From the NCBI RefSeq assembly GCF_002863225.1, contig NZ_PKEK01000052.1, forward strand, positions 1 to 64,000: a DNA stretch of 64,000 nucleotides. The letters are read 5' to 3'. The stretch is from Mycobacterium sp. Lineage in GTDB: Bacteria; Actinomycetota; Actinomycetes; Mycobacteriales; Mycobacteriaceae. Under the pieces are notes generated by a model. That model was not told the DNA's origin and made no database searches. It was given only the letters and a program-made list of their open reading frames with translations. The position numbers and the translations under genes were made by a program. Below are positions 1-9,385 of the stretch, in pieces. The first letter of the stretch is position 1, and every line of letters starts with the position of its first letter.

Positions 1-694
1 GCCGGCGAGCTGCCTCGGCGTCCCAGCCGGCCTCGACCAGACGCATAAACGCCTCCACCGTGCTCGGCAGCGGCGGCGTGAGGTGCTCGACGCCCTCGCC
101 GCTGCCACGATCCTGCTTCCACTGGGCCATCAACGCCTCACGATGCGACGCCAGCGCCGCGTCGAACTTCGCCGCTTCGTCGTGCGGAAGCGTGATCCGC
201 CAACACGTGGACTGCTCACGCGAGGTCTTGCTGATCGAGCGCTCGGGTTCTGGCCGAGCGGAATCGGATTCGGGTTGCGGTTCCAACTTCACCGCGGTGC
301 GCAGCTGATGGACCGTCGCGACCTGGGCCAGCTCGGCGTAATGCTCATCTGACCCCTCGCCCGCGTGCACGGCGATGACGCCCACCTGATCCAACGACAG
401 CCGCCCCTCCCGCAGACCGGCCGCACACCGGGGAAACTCCTCGAGCCGCCGCGCCACAGTGGTGATGGTCGCGGCGTTTGCCGATGTCGAGCCCAGCTTC
501 CAGGCCACCAACGCCGCCACCGACCGCGCACCGGTAGCACCGCACAGCTCATCGCGATCCAACTCGGCGACGATCTCCACGATCCGCCCGTCCACCGCGT
601 TGCGCTGCCCGGCCAGCTCCGCCAACTCCTCGAACAACACATCGAGACGCTCAGCGGGGCTGACCGCCGCAACAGGCGACATGGTCACGGACAT
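1..694 (-). CDS. DUF222 / 13E12-repeat family protein, partial
   Basis: The reading frame is open from an ATG at 694 to the left edge of the window, so the C-terminus is missing. The protein begins MSVTMSPVAAVSPAERLDV and continues with features typical of the N-terminal DUF222 region of mycobacterial 13E12-repeat proteins, for example the segment LVAWKLGSTSANAATITTVA near residues 65-84. Family members usually carry a C-terminal HNH nuclease domain, which would lie outside the window and cannot be confirmed. These genes are multicopy and often mark variable loci. The function is unknown; some may be mobile or selfish nucleases. It sits next to a divergence from the usual emb-locus order. Confidence 0.75.
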   Translation of the reverse strand, partial: MSVTMSPVAAVSPAERLDVLFEELAELAGQRNAVDGRIVEIVAELDRDELCGATGARSVAALVAWKLGSTSANAATITTVARRLEEFPRCAAGLREGRLSLDQVGVIAVHAGEGSDEHYAELAQVATVHQLRTAVKLEPQPESDSARPEPERSISKTSREQSTCWRITLPHDEAAKFDAALASHREALMAQWKQDRGSGEGVEHLTPPLPSTVEAFMRLVEAGWDAEAARR

Positions 695-769
695 GACGCA
701 ATCATCGCAATCGGGTCCGACAACTTTCGGCAGCCTGATTTCTACGAGACGGCTCCCGCCGCCGACCGG

Positions 770-2296
770 TCAGAAAGCGATCTGCCGGCGACCCGCGCGG
801 AACGCGGTAGCGCAGGCGGTCAACGCCAGCAGGGCGAAAACGGCGAAGGCCCACCTCGCCGCCGAAGCTCCCCCGCCGTCGACCAGGTTCACCACCACGC
901 CGGCCAGCCCGGCGCCGAAGGCACCGAATATCAGCTGTACCGAGTTGATCGCAGTAGCGGCAGCCCCACCCTCGGCGGGGTCGTCGACGTCGCTCATCGC
1001 CCATGCCGACAGGTGCGGCCACGCCGCGCCGATGCCGATCCCGACACCCAGCAGAGCGACCGCGCAGACGACGACGATTCCGGCGGTCGCGCCCTGTACG
1101 TGCATGATTCCGGCCAACGCCAGACCACCGGCCATCACCAGCGGAGCCGCGATCACCACGCCGACGATCGTGCGTGTCTTGTTCAGCGAACCGCTGCCCA
1201 AGCCACTGATCGTCCAGCCCAGCGACAACGCCGCGCCCAGCAGGCCCGCCACGATGGGCCCGAGGTGCGCCAGCCGCTGGCCGAACAACGGCACGTAGAG
1301 GTCGACCTTGGTGGCGGCCACCAGTAGTCCCAGCGTCAGGTAGACCCACTTCAGCGGGCCGAAGCCGTAGACGCTGGCGGGTAGCACAGCGGTGTCCATC
1401 CGGCGGTCGACGACCAGGAACGCGCCGATCAGCAGGGCGCCGAAGACCAGCAGTCCGGCCGTCGCGAGAGTGTTGTGCGGCACCGAGGCCACGCTGACCG
1501 CCAGTGCGGCCGCGCCCAACAGCACCACGGACGGTATCGGGACCCGGGCCGAGTCGCGGTCAGGCTGCTCAGAGCCGTCCACGGTCAACAGGCCCGGCGT
1601 GGCGATGCCGATCGCGATGCTCAGCATGGCCAACAGGCCGAACGCCCACCGCCATGCGCCGAACTGCGCGAACAGCCCACCCAGCGCGGGGCCGAGAAGA
1701 GCGCCGATTCCCCAGGTCGACGCCGCCAACGCGGAACCTCGACTCCACAATCGGCGCGGCAGTACCGCGTTGATCACCGCGAAACTCAAGCCGCACAGCA
1801 GACCACCGGCGAGCCCCTGCAGGAATCGGCCCACCAGCAGGATTTCCATGTTGGGGGCCGCCGCGCAGACCAGGCTGCCGGTAGCCAGGACGCTATAACC
1901 ACCGAGGTACGCGAGGCCGGCACCGAGACGGTGCAGCAGCGCATTGACCGTCGCCGCGGCGACCACCGACCCGACGAGGTACAGCGTCGTCACCCACGCA
2001 TAAATCCGCTCGCCGCCGATCTCGTTGATCGTGCTCGGCAGCATGCTGATCGTCAGGAACTCGTTGGTGGAATACAGCACCACGCCCCCGGCGACCACCG
2101 CGGTCGTTCGCGAATAGGGGGAACTCCACAACTCACGCCAATGGCCGGTGGTGTTTTGTTGCTGCTCCGTTAAATTCACCACCGCTGACTCACTAAACCA
2201 TGTTTCGTTCGGCGAGTCGAACGGGCCTGAGGGGTGGGGAGAGGTGCGTTGAGCAGGACTATTCGGGTTTCGCGAGGCATTGACCTGGACCGTCAT
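770..2296 (-). CDS. MFS drug-efflux-type transporter
   Basis: A 508-residue integral membrane protein with about 14 hydrophobic segments after a hydrophilic N-terminus of roughly 60 residues. The stretch GIGALLGPALGG matches the antiporter motif C of drug:H+ antiporters in the major facilitator superfamily, and GRFLQGLAGGLLCG lies in the preceding helix. The predicted role is proton-driven efflux of an unknown substrate. The ATG at 2296 is chosen because AGGAAG lies about 8 bases upstream; GTG codons at 2182/2179 are alternatives that would remove an unconserved-looking hydrophilic leader. It is divergent from embA across 270 bp. Substrate unknown; family call is firm. Confidence 0.82.
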   Translation of the reverse strand: MTVQVNASRNPNSPAQRTSPHPSGPFDSPNETWFSESAVVNLTEQQQNTTGHWRELWSSPYSRTTAVVAGGVVLYSTNEFLTISMLPSTINEIGGERIYAWVTTLYLVGSVVAAATVNALLHRLGAGLAYLGGYSVLATGSLVCAAAPNMEILLVGRFLQGLAGGLLCGLSFAVINAVLPRRLWSRGSALAASTWGIGALLGPALGGLFAQFGAWRWAFGLLAMLSIAIGIATPGLLTVDGSEQPDRDSARVPIPSVVLLGAAALAVSVASVPHNTLATAGLLVFGALLIGAFLVVDRRMDTAVLPASVYGFGPLKWVYLTLGLLVAATKVDLYVPLFGQRLAHLGPIVAGLLGAALSLGWTISGLGSGSLNKTRTIVGVVIAAPLVMAGGLALAGIMHVQGATAGIVVVCAVALLGVGIGIGAAWPHLSAWAMSDVDDPAEGGAAATAINSVQLIFGAFGAGLAGVVVNLVDGGGASAARWAFAVFALLALTACATAFRAGRRQIAF

Positions 2297-2552
2297 TGGC
2301 CGACTTCCTATGAACTTCATTTGGATCAGGGGAGGACAAATGCCTGTGCCCGCCCTCGGCCGGGTCCAAACCAGGGTCGGCCAACCCCACTTTCGCGGCC
2401 ATGCAAGGGCGGCACCCGGACCCGGTATTAACGGGCGGTTACGCGCTCGAGGCGGCGACACGGCAAACACGGCCGGTCGGTGTCCAGCGTCGAATACGGA
2501 GTCGCGTGCTCAGCGCGCGGCGCGCGCTGCATCGTCAGCGGAAGGGGTCGCC

Positions 2553-2569
2553 TAACATCGTCCCTCGTG
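2553..2569 (+). promoter_or_regulatory. Putative -10 element and leaderless start of embA
   Basis: TAACAT at 2553-2558 fits the mycobacterial -10 consensus TANNNT and lies 9 bases before the GTG at 2567. No Shine-Dalgarno sequence is placed at a normal distance (a GGAAGGGG at 2540-2547 is about 20 bases away). This is the layout of a leaderless mRNA, common in mycobacteria. The same TAACATCG string precedes the GTG of the PGRP gene at 32959. Inferred from spacing only. Confidence 0.5.
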
Positions 2570-5500
2570 TCCCCCGACGCCAGATCGATCGCCCGGCTGA
2601 TCGCCATCGTCGCGGGGATCGTCGGCGCCCTGCTGTGCGCGGTGGTCCCGCTGCTGCCGGTCCGACAGACGACGGCGACCGTGCTGTGGCCGCAGGGCCT
2701 GAAAGACGGCCACGTCACCGACATCACCGCGCCGTTGGTCTCCGGAGCGCCGCGGGCCATGGACGTCTCCATTCCGTGCGCCGCGATCGCGACGCTGCCC
2801 GCCGACGGCGGCCTGGTGGTGTCGACGCTGCCGGTCGCCGGTTTCGAGACCGGCAAGAACGGGCTGTTCGTCCGCGCCAACAAGGACACCGTCACCGTCG
2901 CGTTCCGCGACTCGGTCGCCGCGGCGGCCCCCCGCTCGGCCATCGCCGACGGCAAGTGCAGCACGCTGCACATCTGGGCGGACGCGACCGGCGCCGGCGC
3001 GGACTTCGCCGGAATACCGGGAGCGGCCGGCCGGCTGGCCCCGGAGAAGAAGCCGGCGGTCGGCGGCATCTTCACCGACCTGACGGTCCCCGCGCAGCCG
3101 GGGTTGTCGGCCCGCGTCGACGTCGACACCCGATTCATCGTCGCCCCCACGCCGCTCAAGGCCGCGGTCATGACGCTGGGCGTGCTCGCCGTACTGGTCG
3201 CGATCGCCGCGCTGGCCGTGCTGGACCGGCAGTCGGGACGGCGAACGCCCCGCACCTGGCGCCACCTCCTGCAGGCCGGGTTCACCACCTGGCTCGCCGA
3301 CGCCGCGGTGATCGGCACGCTGCTGCTCTGGCACGTCATCGGCGCGACCTCGTCGGACGACGGTTACAACCTGACCATGGCCCGGGTCGCCGGCAAGGCC
3401 GGATACGTGGCCAACTACTACCGCTACTTCGGTACCAGCGAGGCTCCGTTCGACTGGTATCAGTCGGTGCTGGCCCACCTTTCGACGGTGAGCACCGCGG
3501 GTGTCTGGATGCGACTGCCCGCGACCCTGGCCGCGATCGGCACCTGGCTGATCATCAGCCGCTACATGCTGCGCCGACTGGGTCCGGGGCGCGGTGGTCT
3601 GGCCGGTAACCGGGTGGCGGTGTGGACGGCGGGCGCGGTGTTCCTGGCGGCCTGGCTGCCGTTCAACAACGGCCTGCGCCCCGAGCCGTTGATCGCCCTG
3701 GGCACCGTGGTCACCTGGGTGCTCGCCGAGACCTCGATCGCGACCCGGCGGCTGGTGCCCGCGGCCTTCGCGATCATCGTCGCCACGCTCACCGCGACAC
3801 TGGCGCCGCAGGGTCTGATCGCCGTCGCGGCACTGCTGGCCGCCGCCCGGCCGATCGCACTGATCATCATGCGGCGCAGGGCAACTGACGGTTTACTGGC
3901 GCCGCTGGCGGTACTGACCGGGTCGCTGACCCTGATCGTCGTCGTGGTGTTCCGGTCGCAGACGCTGGCCGGGGTCGCCGAGGCGGCGCGGATCAAGTAC
4001 AAGGTCGGCCCGACGATCGCCTGGTACCAGGAGTTTCTGCGCTACTACTTCCTGACCGTGGAGAGCAACGCCGAGGGCTCGATGTCGCGGCGGTTCGCGG
4101 TGCTGATCATGATGCTGTGCCTGTTCGGGGTGCTGGTCATCCTGTTGCGGCGCGGCAAGGTGCCCGGTGTGGCCGGCGGCCCGGCCTGGCGGTTGATCGG
4201 GACGACGGCGATCGGCCTGCTGCTGCTGCACTTCACGCCGACGAAGTGGGCGATCCAGTTCGGCGCCTTCGCCGGGTTGGCCGGCGCGCTCGGCGCCGTC
4301 ACCGCGTTCGCGATGGCCCGCATCGGTCTGCACAACCGCCGCAACCTGACGCTGTATGTGACCGCGCTGCTGTTCATGCTGGCCTGGGCGACGTCGGGGA
4401 TCAACGGCTGGTTCTCCGTGAACAACTACGGCGTCCCCTGGTACGACATCCAACCGGTGATCGCCAGCCACCCGGTGACGTCGATGTTCTTGGCGCTGTC
4501 GATCGCGACCGGACTGCTGGCCGCCTGGCAGCACTTCCGGATGGACTACGCCGGGCACACCGAGGTCGCCGCGACCCGACGTAACCGGGTGCTGGCGTCG
4601 ACGCCCCTGCTGGTGGTCTCGGTGATCATGGTCTTCGGTGAAGTCGCGTCGCTGGGCAAGGGCGCGGTGCTGCGCTATCCGATGTACACCACCGGCAAGG
4701 CCAACTTCTCGGCTATCACTTCGGGGCTCTCGTCGTCCAGCTGCGCGATGGCGGACGACGTGCTGGCCGAGCCGGACCCCAATGAGGGTGTGCTGCAACC
4801 ACTTCCCGGCCAAAAGTTCGGCCCCGACGGTCCACTCGGTGGCGACAACCCGATCGGCTTCACCCCGCAGGGGGTCGGCGACAACCTGCAGTCCGACCCG
4901 GTTGTCACCAAGCCCGGTGTGGTCAACTCCGACGCATCACCGAACAAGCCGAACGCGTCGATCACCGACTCGGCCGGCACCGCGGGCGGCAAGGGCCCGA
5001 CCGGGGTCAACGGCTCGCAGGCGGCGCTGCCGTTCGGCCTCGACCCGGCCCGCACACCGGTGATGGGCAGCTACGGCGAAAACTCCCGTGCCGCCACCGC
5101 TACCTCGTCCTGGTACCAGATGCCCCCGCGCACGCCGGACCGGCCGTTGATCGTCGTCGCCGCATCGGGCGCCATCTGGTCGTACAAAGAGGACGGTGAC
5201 TTCATGTACGGCCAGTCGCTCCGATTGCAGTGGGGCACAGCCAAACCCGACGGCAGCGTTGCACCCCTCGGGCTGATGTTCCCGATCGACATCGGCCCGC
5301 AGCCGGCCTGGCGAAACCTGCGCTTCCCGATGAGCTGGGCGCCGCCGGAGGCCAATGTGGCCCGCATCGTCGCCTACGACCCCAACCTCAGCGAGGACCA
5401 GTGGTTTGCGTTCACCCCGCCGCGGGCGCCGGTGACCAAGACCCTGCAGCAGTTGATCGGGCCGCAGCAGCCGGTGCTGATGGACGTCGCCACGGCCGCG

Positions 5501-5830
5501 AATTTCCCGTGCCAGCGCCCGTTTTCAGAACACCTGGGTGTCGCCGAACTTCCGCAGTACCGCATCCAGCCCGACCACAAGCAGACGTCGGCGTCGTCTA
5601 ACCTGTGGCAGGCGTCGAAGTCCGGCGGACCGTTCCTGTTCACCCAGGCGCTGATGTGGACGTCGACGGTGCCGACCTACCTGAACGGCGACTGGTACCG
5701 CGACTGGGGCCAGGTGGAGCAGTACCACCGGTGGCTGCCCGACGACGTGGCGCCGATCGCCGCCGTCCAGCAAGGCAGTAGCACTGTCTACGGCTGGAGC
5801 CGACAAGGACCGATTCGAGCACTGCCGTGA
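2567..5830 (+). CDS. embA: Arabinosyltransferase EmbA
   Basis: A 1087-residue polytopic arabinosyltransferase (GT-C fold) that, as a complex with EmbB, adds arabinose from decaprenylphosphoryl-arabinose to arabinogalactan at the outer face of the membrane. Identity as EmbA rather than EmbC or EmbB is shown by EmbA-type segments such as PLVSGAPRAMDVSIPC and DPNLSEDQWFAFTPPR and by the C-terminus QGPIRALP. The catalytic DD motif is in TSSDDGYNLTMARVA near residues 263-266, followed by many membrane helices and a C-terminal carbohydrate-binding region. The GTG at 2567 is preferred over the upstream GTG at 2480 because family members begin just before the first helix. The last four bases overlap embB, implying translational coupling. 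No embC lies upstream. Confidence 0.96.
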   Translation: MSPDARSIARLIAIVAGIVGALLCAVVPLLPVRQTTATVLWPQGLKDGHVTDITAPLVSGAPRAMDVSIPCAAIATLPADGGLVVSTLPVAGFETGKNGLFVRANKDTVTVAFRDSVAAAAPRSAIADGKCSTLHIWADATGAGADFAGIPGAAGRLAPEKKPAVGGIFTDLTVPAQPGLSARVDVDTRFIVAPTPLKAAVMTLGVLAVLVAIAALAVLDRQSGRRTPRTWRHLLQAGFTTWLADAAVIGTLLLWHVIGATSSDDGYNLTMARVAGKAGYVANYYRYFGTSEAPFDWYQSVLAHLSTVSTAGVWMRLPATLAAIGTWLIISRYMLRRLGPGRGGLAGNRVAVWTAGAVFLAAWLPFNNGLRPEPLIALGTVVTWVLAETSIATRRLVPAAFAIIVATLTATLAPQGLIAVAALLAAARPIALIIMRRRATDGLLAPLAVLTGSLTLIVVVVFRSQTLAGVAEAARIKYKVGPTIAWYQEFLRYYFLTVESNAEGSMSRRFAVLIMMLCLFGVLVILLRRGKVPGVAGGPAWRLIGTTAIGLLLLHFTPTKWAIQFGAFAGLAGALGAVTAFAMARIGLHNRRNLTLYVTALLFMLAWATSGINGWFSVNNYGVPWYDIQPVIASHPVTSMFLALSIATGLLAAWQHFRMDYAGHTEVAATRRNRVLASTPLLVVSVIMVFGEVASLGKGAVLRYPMYTTGKANFSAITSGLSSSSCAMADDVLAEPDPNEGVLQPLPGQKFGPDGPLGGDNPIGFTPQGVGDNLQSDPVVTKPGVVNSDASPNKPNASITDSAGTAGGKGPTGVNGSQAALPFGLDPARTPVMGSYGENSRAATATSSWYQMPPRTPDRPLIVVAASGAIWSYKEDGDFMYGQSLRLQWGTAKPDGSVAPLGLMFPIDIGPQPAWRNLRFPMSWAPPEANVARIVAYDPNLSEDQWFAFTPPRAPVTKTLQQLIGPQQPVLMDVATAANFPCQRPFSEHLGVAELPQYRIQPDHKQTSASSNLWQASKSGGPFLFTQALMWTSTVPTYLNGDWYRDWGQVEQYHRWLPDDVAPIAAVQQGSSTVYGWSRQGPIRALP

Positions 5831-8800
5831 GCACCTTCAACGCGCCCAACGGCGACAACGTCAAAGCGACCCGCTGGGTCGCCACCATCGCGGGGCTGAT
5901 CGGCTTCCTGCTGTCGGTGGCCACCCCGCTGCTGCCGGTCGTGCAGACCACCGCCGACCTGAACTGGCCGCAGAACGGTCAGCTCACCAGCGTCACCGCG
6001 CCGCTGATCTCGTTGACACCGGTCGATTTCCACGCGCAGGTGCCCTGCGAAGTGGTGCGGGGCATGCCGCCGAACGGCGGCGTGGTGCTGGGCACCGCGC
6101 CACGAAAAGGCAAGGACGCCAACCTCCAAGCGCTGTTCGTCGTCGTCGGCAAGCAACGGGTGGATGTCACCGACCGCAATGTGGTGATCCTCTCGGTGCC
6201 ACGCGAGCAGGTGGTTGGAACCGCTGGCGCCCCCGGGTGCTCCCGCATCGATGTCACCTCGACCACCGCCGGGACGTACGCCACGTTCGTCGGGCTCAAG
6301 GACCCCGGTGGCAAGGAGTTGCGCAGCGGTTACCCGGACCCGAACCTGCGGCCGCAGATCGTCGGAGTGTTCACCGACCTGACCGGGCCCGCGCCTCCGG
6401 GCCTGACGATGTCGGCCACCATCGACACCCGCTTCTCCACCACGCCAACCACATTGAAGCTCGCCGCGATGGTCGGGGCGATCCTGGCGACCATCGTCGC
6501 GCTGATCGCGCTGTGGCGGCTCGACCAGTTGGACGGCCATCGGATGCGCCGGTGGATCCCGGCGAACTGGCGCACCTTCACGCTGGCCGACGCGACGATC
6601 ACGTCCGGATTCGTGCTCTGGTGGGTGATCGGCGCCAACTCCTCGGACGACGGCTACATCCTCGGCATGGCCCGGGTCGCCGACCGCGCCGGCTACATGT
6701 CGAACTACTTCCGCTGGTTCGGCAGCCCCGAGGACCCGTTCGGCTGGTACTACAACCTGCTGGCGCTGATGACCCATGTCAGCGATTCGAGTCTGTGGAT
6801 TCGGTTGCCGGACTTGGTCGCCGGGCTGGTGTGCTGGCTGCTGCTGTCCCGCGAGGTGCTGCCCCGGTTGGGACCGGCGGTGACCAAGAGCAAGGCCGCG
6901 AACTGGGCCGCCGGGCTGGTACTGCTGACCGCGTGGATGCCCTTCGACAACGGCCTGCGGCCGGAGCCGATCATCGCGGTCGGCTCACTGATCACCTACG
7001 TGCTGATCGAACGGGCCATGCGCTACAGCCGGCTGACGCCCGCCGCGCTGGCCGTGGTGACCGCGGCGTTCACCCTCGGCGTGCAGCCGACCGGGCTGAT
7101 CGCGGTCGCCGCGTTGGTGGCCGGTGGCCGCCCGATCCTGCGAATCCTGGTGCGACGCCACCGGGTGGTCGGCACCTGGCCACTGGTGGCGCCGATGCTG
7201 GCCGCAGGCACGGTCATCCTGCCCGTGGTGTTCGCCGACCAGACATTGGCAACGGTGTTGGAGGCCACCAGGATTCGCACCGCGATCGGGCCCAGCCAGG
7301 CCTGGTACACCGAGAACCTGCGCTACTACTACCTGTTCCTGCCGACCGTCGACGGTTCGCTGTCGCGCCGGTTCGGTTTCCTGATCACCGCGCTGTGCCT
7401 GTTCACCGCCGTGTTCATCCTGTTGCGGCGCAAGCGGGTTCCCGGCGTGGCCCGCGGCCCGGCGTGGCGGCTGATGGGCGTCATCTTCGGCACGATGTTC
7501 TTCCTGATGTTCACCCCCACCAAGTGGGTGCACCACTTCGGCCTGTTCGCCGCGGTGGGTGCGGCGATGGCGGCGTTGACGACGGCGCTGGTGTCGCCTG
7601 CGGTGCTGCGCTGGTCGCGCAACCGGATGGCGTTCCTGGCCGCGACGGTGTTCGTGGTGGCGCTCTGCTTCGCCACCACCAACGGCTGGTGGTACGTGTC
7701 CAGCTACGGCGTCCCGTTCAACGCGGCGATGCCGAAGATCGCCGGAATCAGCGTCCATGCAATGTTTTTCGCGCTGTTCGTCGCGGTCGCGATCTACGCT
7801 GCCTGGCTGCACTTCGCTTCCCGCGACCGCGGTGAGGGACGGGTGGCCCGCGCGCTGACGGCGGCCCCGGTCCCACTGGCCGCCGGGTTCATGGCTCTGG
7901 TCTTCATTGCTTCGATGACGATCGGGATCGTCCGGCAGTACCCCACCTTCTCCAACGGCTCGTCGAACATCCGGGCCTTCGCCGGTGGCTGCGGCCTGGC
8001 TGACGACGTTCTGGTCGAACCGGACACCAACGCCGGATTCATGCAGCCCAAGCCCGGTGCTTTCGGCGACCTCGGCCCCCTGGGCGGCACCAACCCGGTC
8101 GGCTTCACACCCGACGGCGTGCCGGACCACACCGTCGCCGAGGCGGTGGTGATGCACCCGAACCAGCCCGGCACCGACTACGACTGGGACGCACCGACCA
8201 AACTCAAGACGGCCGGCGTCAACGGTTCGACCGTGCTGCTGCCGTATGGACTTGACCCGCAACGAATTCCGGTTCTGGGCAGCTACACCACCGAGGCGCA
8301 GCAGCAGAGCAAGCTGGCCTCGGCCTGGTATCAGCTGCCGCCCGCCGACGACGGGCATCCACTGGTGGTGGTGACCGCCGCGGGCAAGATCGAGGGCAAC
8401 AGCGTGCTGCACCACCACACCGAGGGGCAGACGGTGGTGCTGGAATACGGCCGGGCCGGCGCCGGTGGCGACGTGGTGCCCGCCGGACGACTGGTGCCCG
8501 ACGACCTCTACGGCGAGCAGCCGAAAGCGTGGCGGAACCTGCGGTTCCCACGTTCCGAGATCCCCGCGGACGCCGTTGCCGTCCGGGTGGTCGCCGAAGA
8601 CCTGTCCCTGACGCCGGAGGACTGGATCGCGGTGACGCCGCCGCGGGTGCCCGAGTTGCGATCGGTGCAGGAATACGTCGGGTCGACGCAGCCGGTGCTG
8701 CTGGACTGGGCGGTCGGGCTGGCGTTCCCGTGCCAACAGCCGATGCTGCATTCCAACGGTGTCACCGACATTCCCAAGTTCCGCATCACGCCGGATTACA

Positions 8801-9042
8801 CGGCGAAGAAGATGGACACCGACACCTGGGAGGACGGCGTCAACGGCGGTCTGCTGGGCATCACCGACCTGTTGCTTCGCGCCCACGTGATGGCTACCTA
8901 CCTGTCCCACGACTGGGCCCGCGACTGGGGCTCGCTACGCAAGTTCGACACCCTGGTCGACGCCCAGCCCGCACAGCTGGATCTCGGCACCGCCACGCAC
9001 TTCGGCTGGTGGTCACCGGGCAAGATCAGGATCAAACCCTAA
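5827..9042 (+). CDS. embB: Arabinosyltransferase EmbB (ethambutol target)
   Basis: A 1071-residue GT-C arabinosyltransferase and partner of EmbA, responsible with it for branching the terminal arabinan of arabinogalactan, and the main ethambutol target. The catalytic motif SSDDGYILGMARVAD puts the catalytic aspartate at 274; Met281 (codon 6667-6669) corresponds to Met306 of the M. tuberculosis protein, the classic resistance site, and is the wild-type residue. The protein is 27 residues shorter than the M. tuberculosis one; most of this comes from a cytoplasmic loop after DQLDG (about residue 236) that lacks a 20-odd-residue insert. The C-terminus ends WWSPGKIRIKP. The GTG start shares GTGA with the embA stop. 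Confidence 0.97.
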   Translation: MSTFNAPNGDNVKATRWVATIAGLIGFLLSVATPLLPVVQTTADLNWPQNGQLTSVTAPLISLTPVDFHAQVPCEVVRGMPPNGGVVLGTAPRKGKDANLQALFVVVGKQRVDVTDRNVVILSVPREQVVGTAGAPGCSRIDVTSTTAGTYATFVGLKDPGGKELRSGYPDPNLRPQIVGVFTDLTGPAPPGLTMSATIDTRFSTTPTTLKLAAMVGAILATIVALIALWRLDQLDGHRMRRWIPANWRTFTLADATITSGFVLWWVIGANSSDDGYILGMARVADRAGYMSNYFRWFGSPEDPFGWYYNLLALMTHVSDSSLWIRLPDLVAGLVCWLLLSREVLPRLGPAVTKSKAANWAAGLVLLTAWMPFDNGLRPEPIIAVGSLITYVLIERAMRYSRLTPAALAVVTAAFTLGVQPTGLIAVAALVAGGRPILRILVRRHRVVGTWPLVAPMLAAGTVILPVVFADQTLATVLEATRIRTAIGPSQAWYTENLRYYYLFLPTVDGSLSRRFGFLITALCLFTAVFILLRRKRVPGVARGPAWRLMGVIFGTMFFLMFTPTKWVHHFGLFAAVGAAMAALTTALVSPAVLRWSRNRMAFLAATVFVVALCFATTNGWWYVSSYGVPFNAAMPKIAGISVHAMFFALFVAVAIYAAWLHFASRDRGEGRVARALTAAPVPLAAGFMALVFIASMTIGIVRQYPTFSNGSSNIRAFAGGCGLADDVLVEPDTNAGFMQPKPGAFGDLGPLGGTNPVGFTPDGVPDHTVAEAVVMHPNQPGTDYDWDAPTKLKTAGVNGSTVLLPYGLDPQRIPVLGSYTTEAQQQSKLASAWYQLPPADDGHPLVVVTAAGKIEGNSVLHHHTEGQTVVLEYGRAGAGGDVVPAGRLVPDDLYGEQPKAWRNLRFPRSEIPADAVAVRVVAEDLSLTPEDWIAVTPPRVPELRSVQEYVGSTQPVLLDWAVGLAFPCQQPMLHSNGVTDIPKFRITPDYTAKKMDTDTWEDGVNGGLLGITDLLLRAHVMATYLSHDWARDWGSLRKFDTLVDAQPAQLDLGTATHFGWWSPGKIRIKP

Positions 9043-9079
9043 CCACAAAAGCGTGATTCGGTGAGGACAGTCACATCAC

Positions 9080-9105
9080 GTTGAGTCTTCTGCGGCACCG
9101 GGTAG
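9080..9105 (+). promoter_or_regulatory. Putative SigF-type promoter of the CsbD-like gene
   Basis: GTT at 9080-9082 and GGGTAG at 9100-9105 are separated by 17 bases, matching the mycobacterial SigF pattern GTTT-N15-17-GGGTAT in its key bases. It lies about 40 bp upstream of the GTG at 9145. Pattern match only, supported by the stress-type nature of the gene it precedes. Confidence 0.45.
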
Positions 9106-9144
9106 GGATTCCTCATCCCCATTCCCGAGCAGAGAGGAACAGTC

Positions 9145-9372
9145 GTGACCAGCGGACCCCAAGCTGCCGTTCTGGGCGTCGTCGAGGACGTCGTCGGTAA
9201 GGCAAAAGAGATCGTCGGCATCGTGACAAACCGCGACGGCCTCCGTGAGGAAGGCCGGGCCCAGCAGGACAAGGCCAAGGCCCAGCGCGACGTCGCCAAG
9301 AAAGAGGCCGAGGCCGAGGCCTCACGCGCCGCCGAGAAGGCGGCCGAGGCCCGCCAGAAGGCTGCCGAATAA
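9145..9372 (+). CDS. CsbD-like small stress protein
   Basis: A 75-residue, highly charged, helix-rich protein. The N-terminal part (about residues 10-40) resembles CsbD-type general stress proteins; the C-terminal half is an Ala/Glu/Lys-rich helix with repeated KKEAEAEASRAAEKAAEARQ-like heptads, probably coiled coil. It has no signal peptide or membrane segment. GAGAGGAA about 6 bases before the GTG acts as the ribosome binding site. A SigF-like promoter lies upstream and a strong intrinsic terminator follows, so it is probably a monocistronic stress gene. Molecular function is unknown. Confidence 0.72.
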   Translation: MTSGPQAAVLGVVEDVVGKAKEIVGIVTNRDGLREEGRAQQDKAKAQRDVAKKEAEAEASRAAEKAAEARQKAAE

Positions 9373-9385
9373 CCCACGAACCAGG

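Noticed and set aside
2401..3609. 402-codon plus-strand frame overlapping embA
   Set aside because: Arg/Gly/Pro/His-rich out-of-frame product of embA codons; no start site with a ribosome binding site.
2567..5830. First arabinosyltransferase considered as EmbC
   Set aside because: Its segments match EmbA (VSGAPRAMDVSIPC, C-terminal PIRALP) and differ from EmbC.
6985..8910. 641-codon frame opposite embB
   Set aside because: Antisense artefact of high third-position GC; no recognisable motif and embB is certain.
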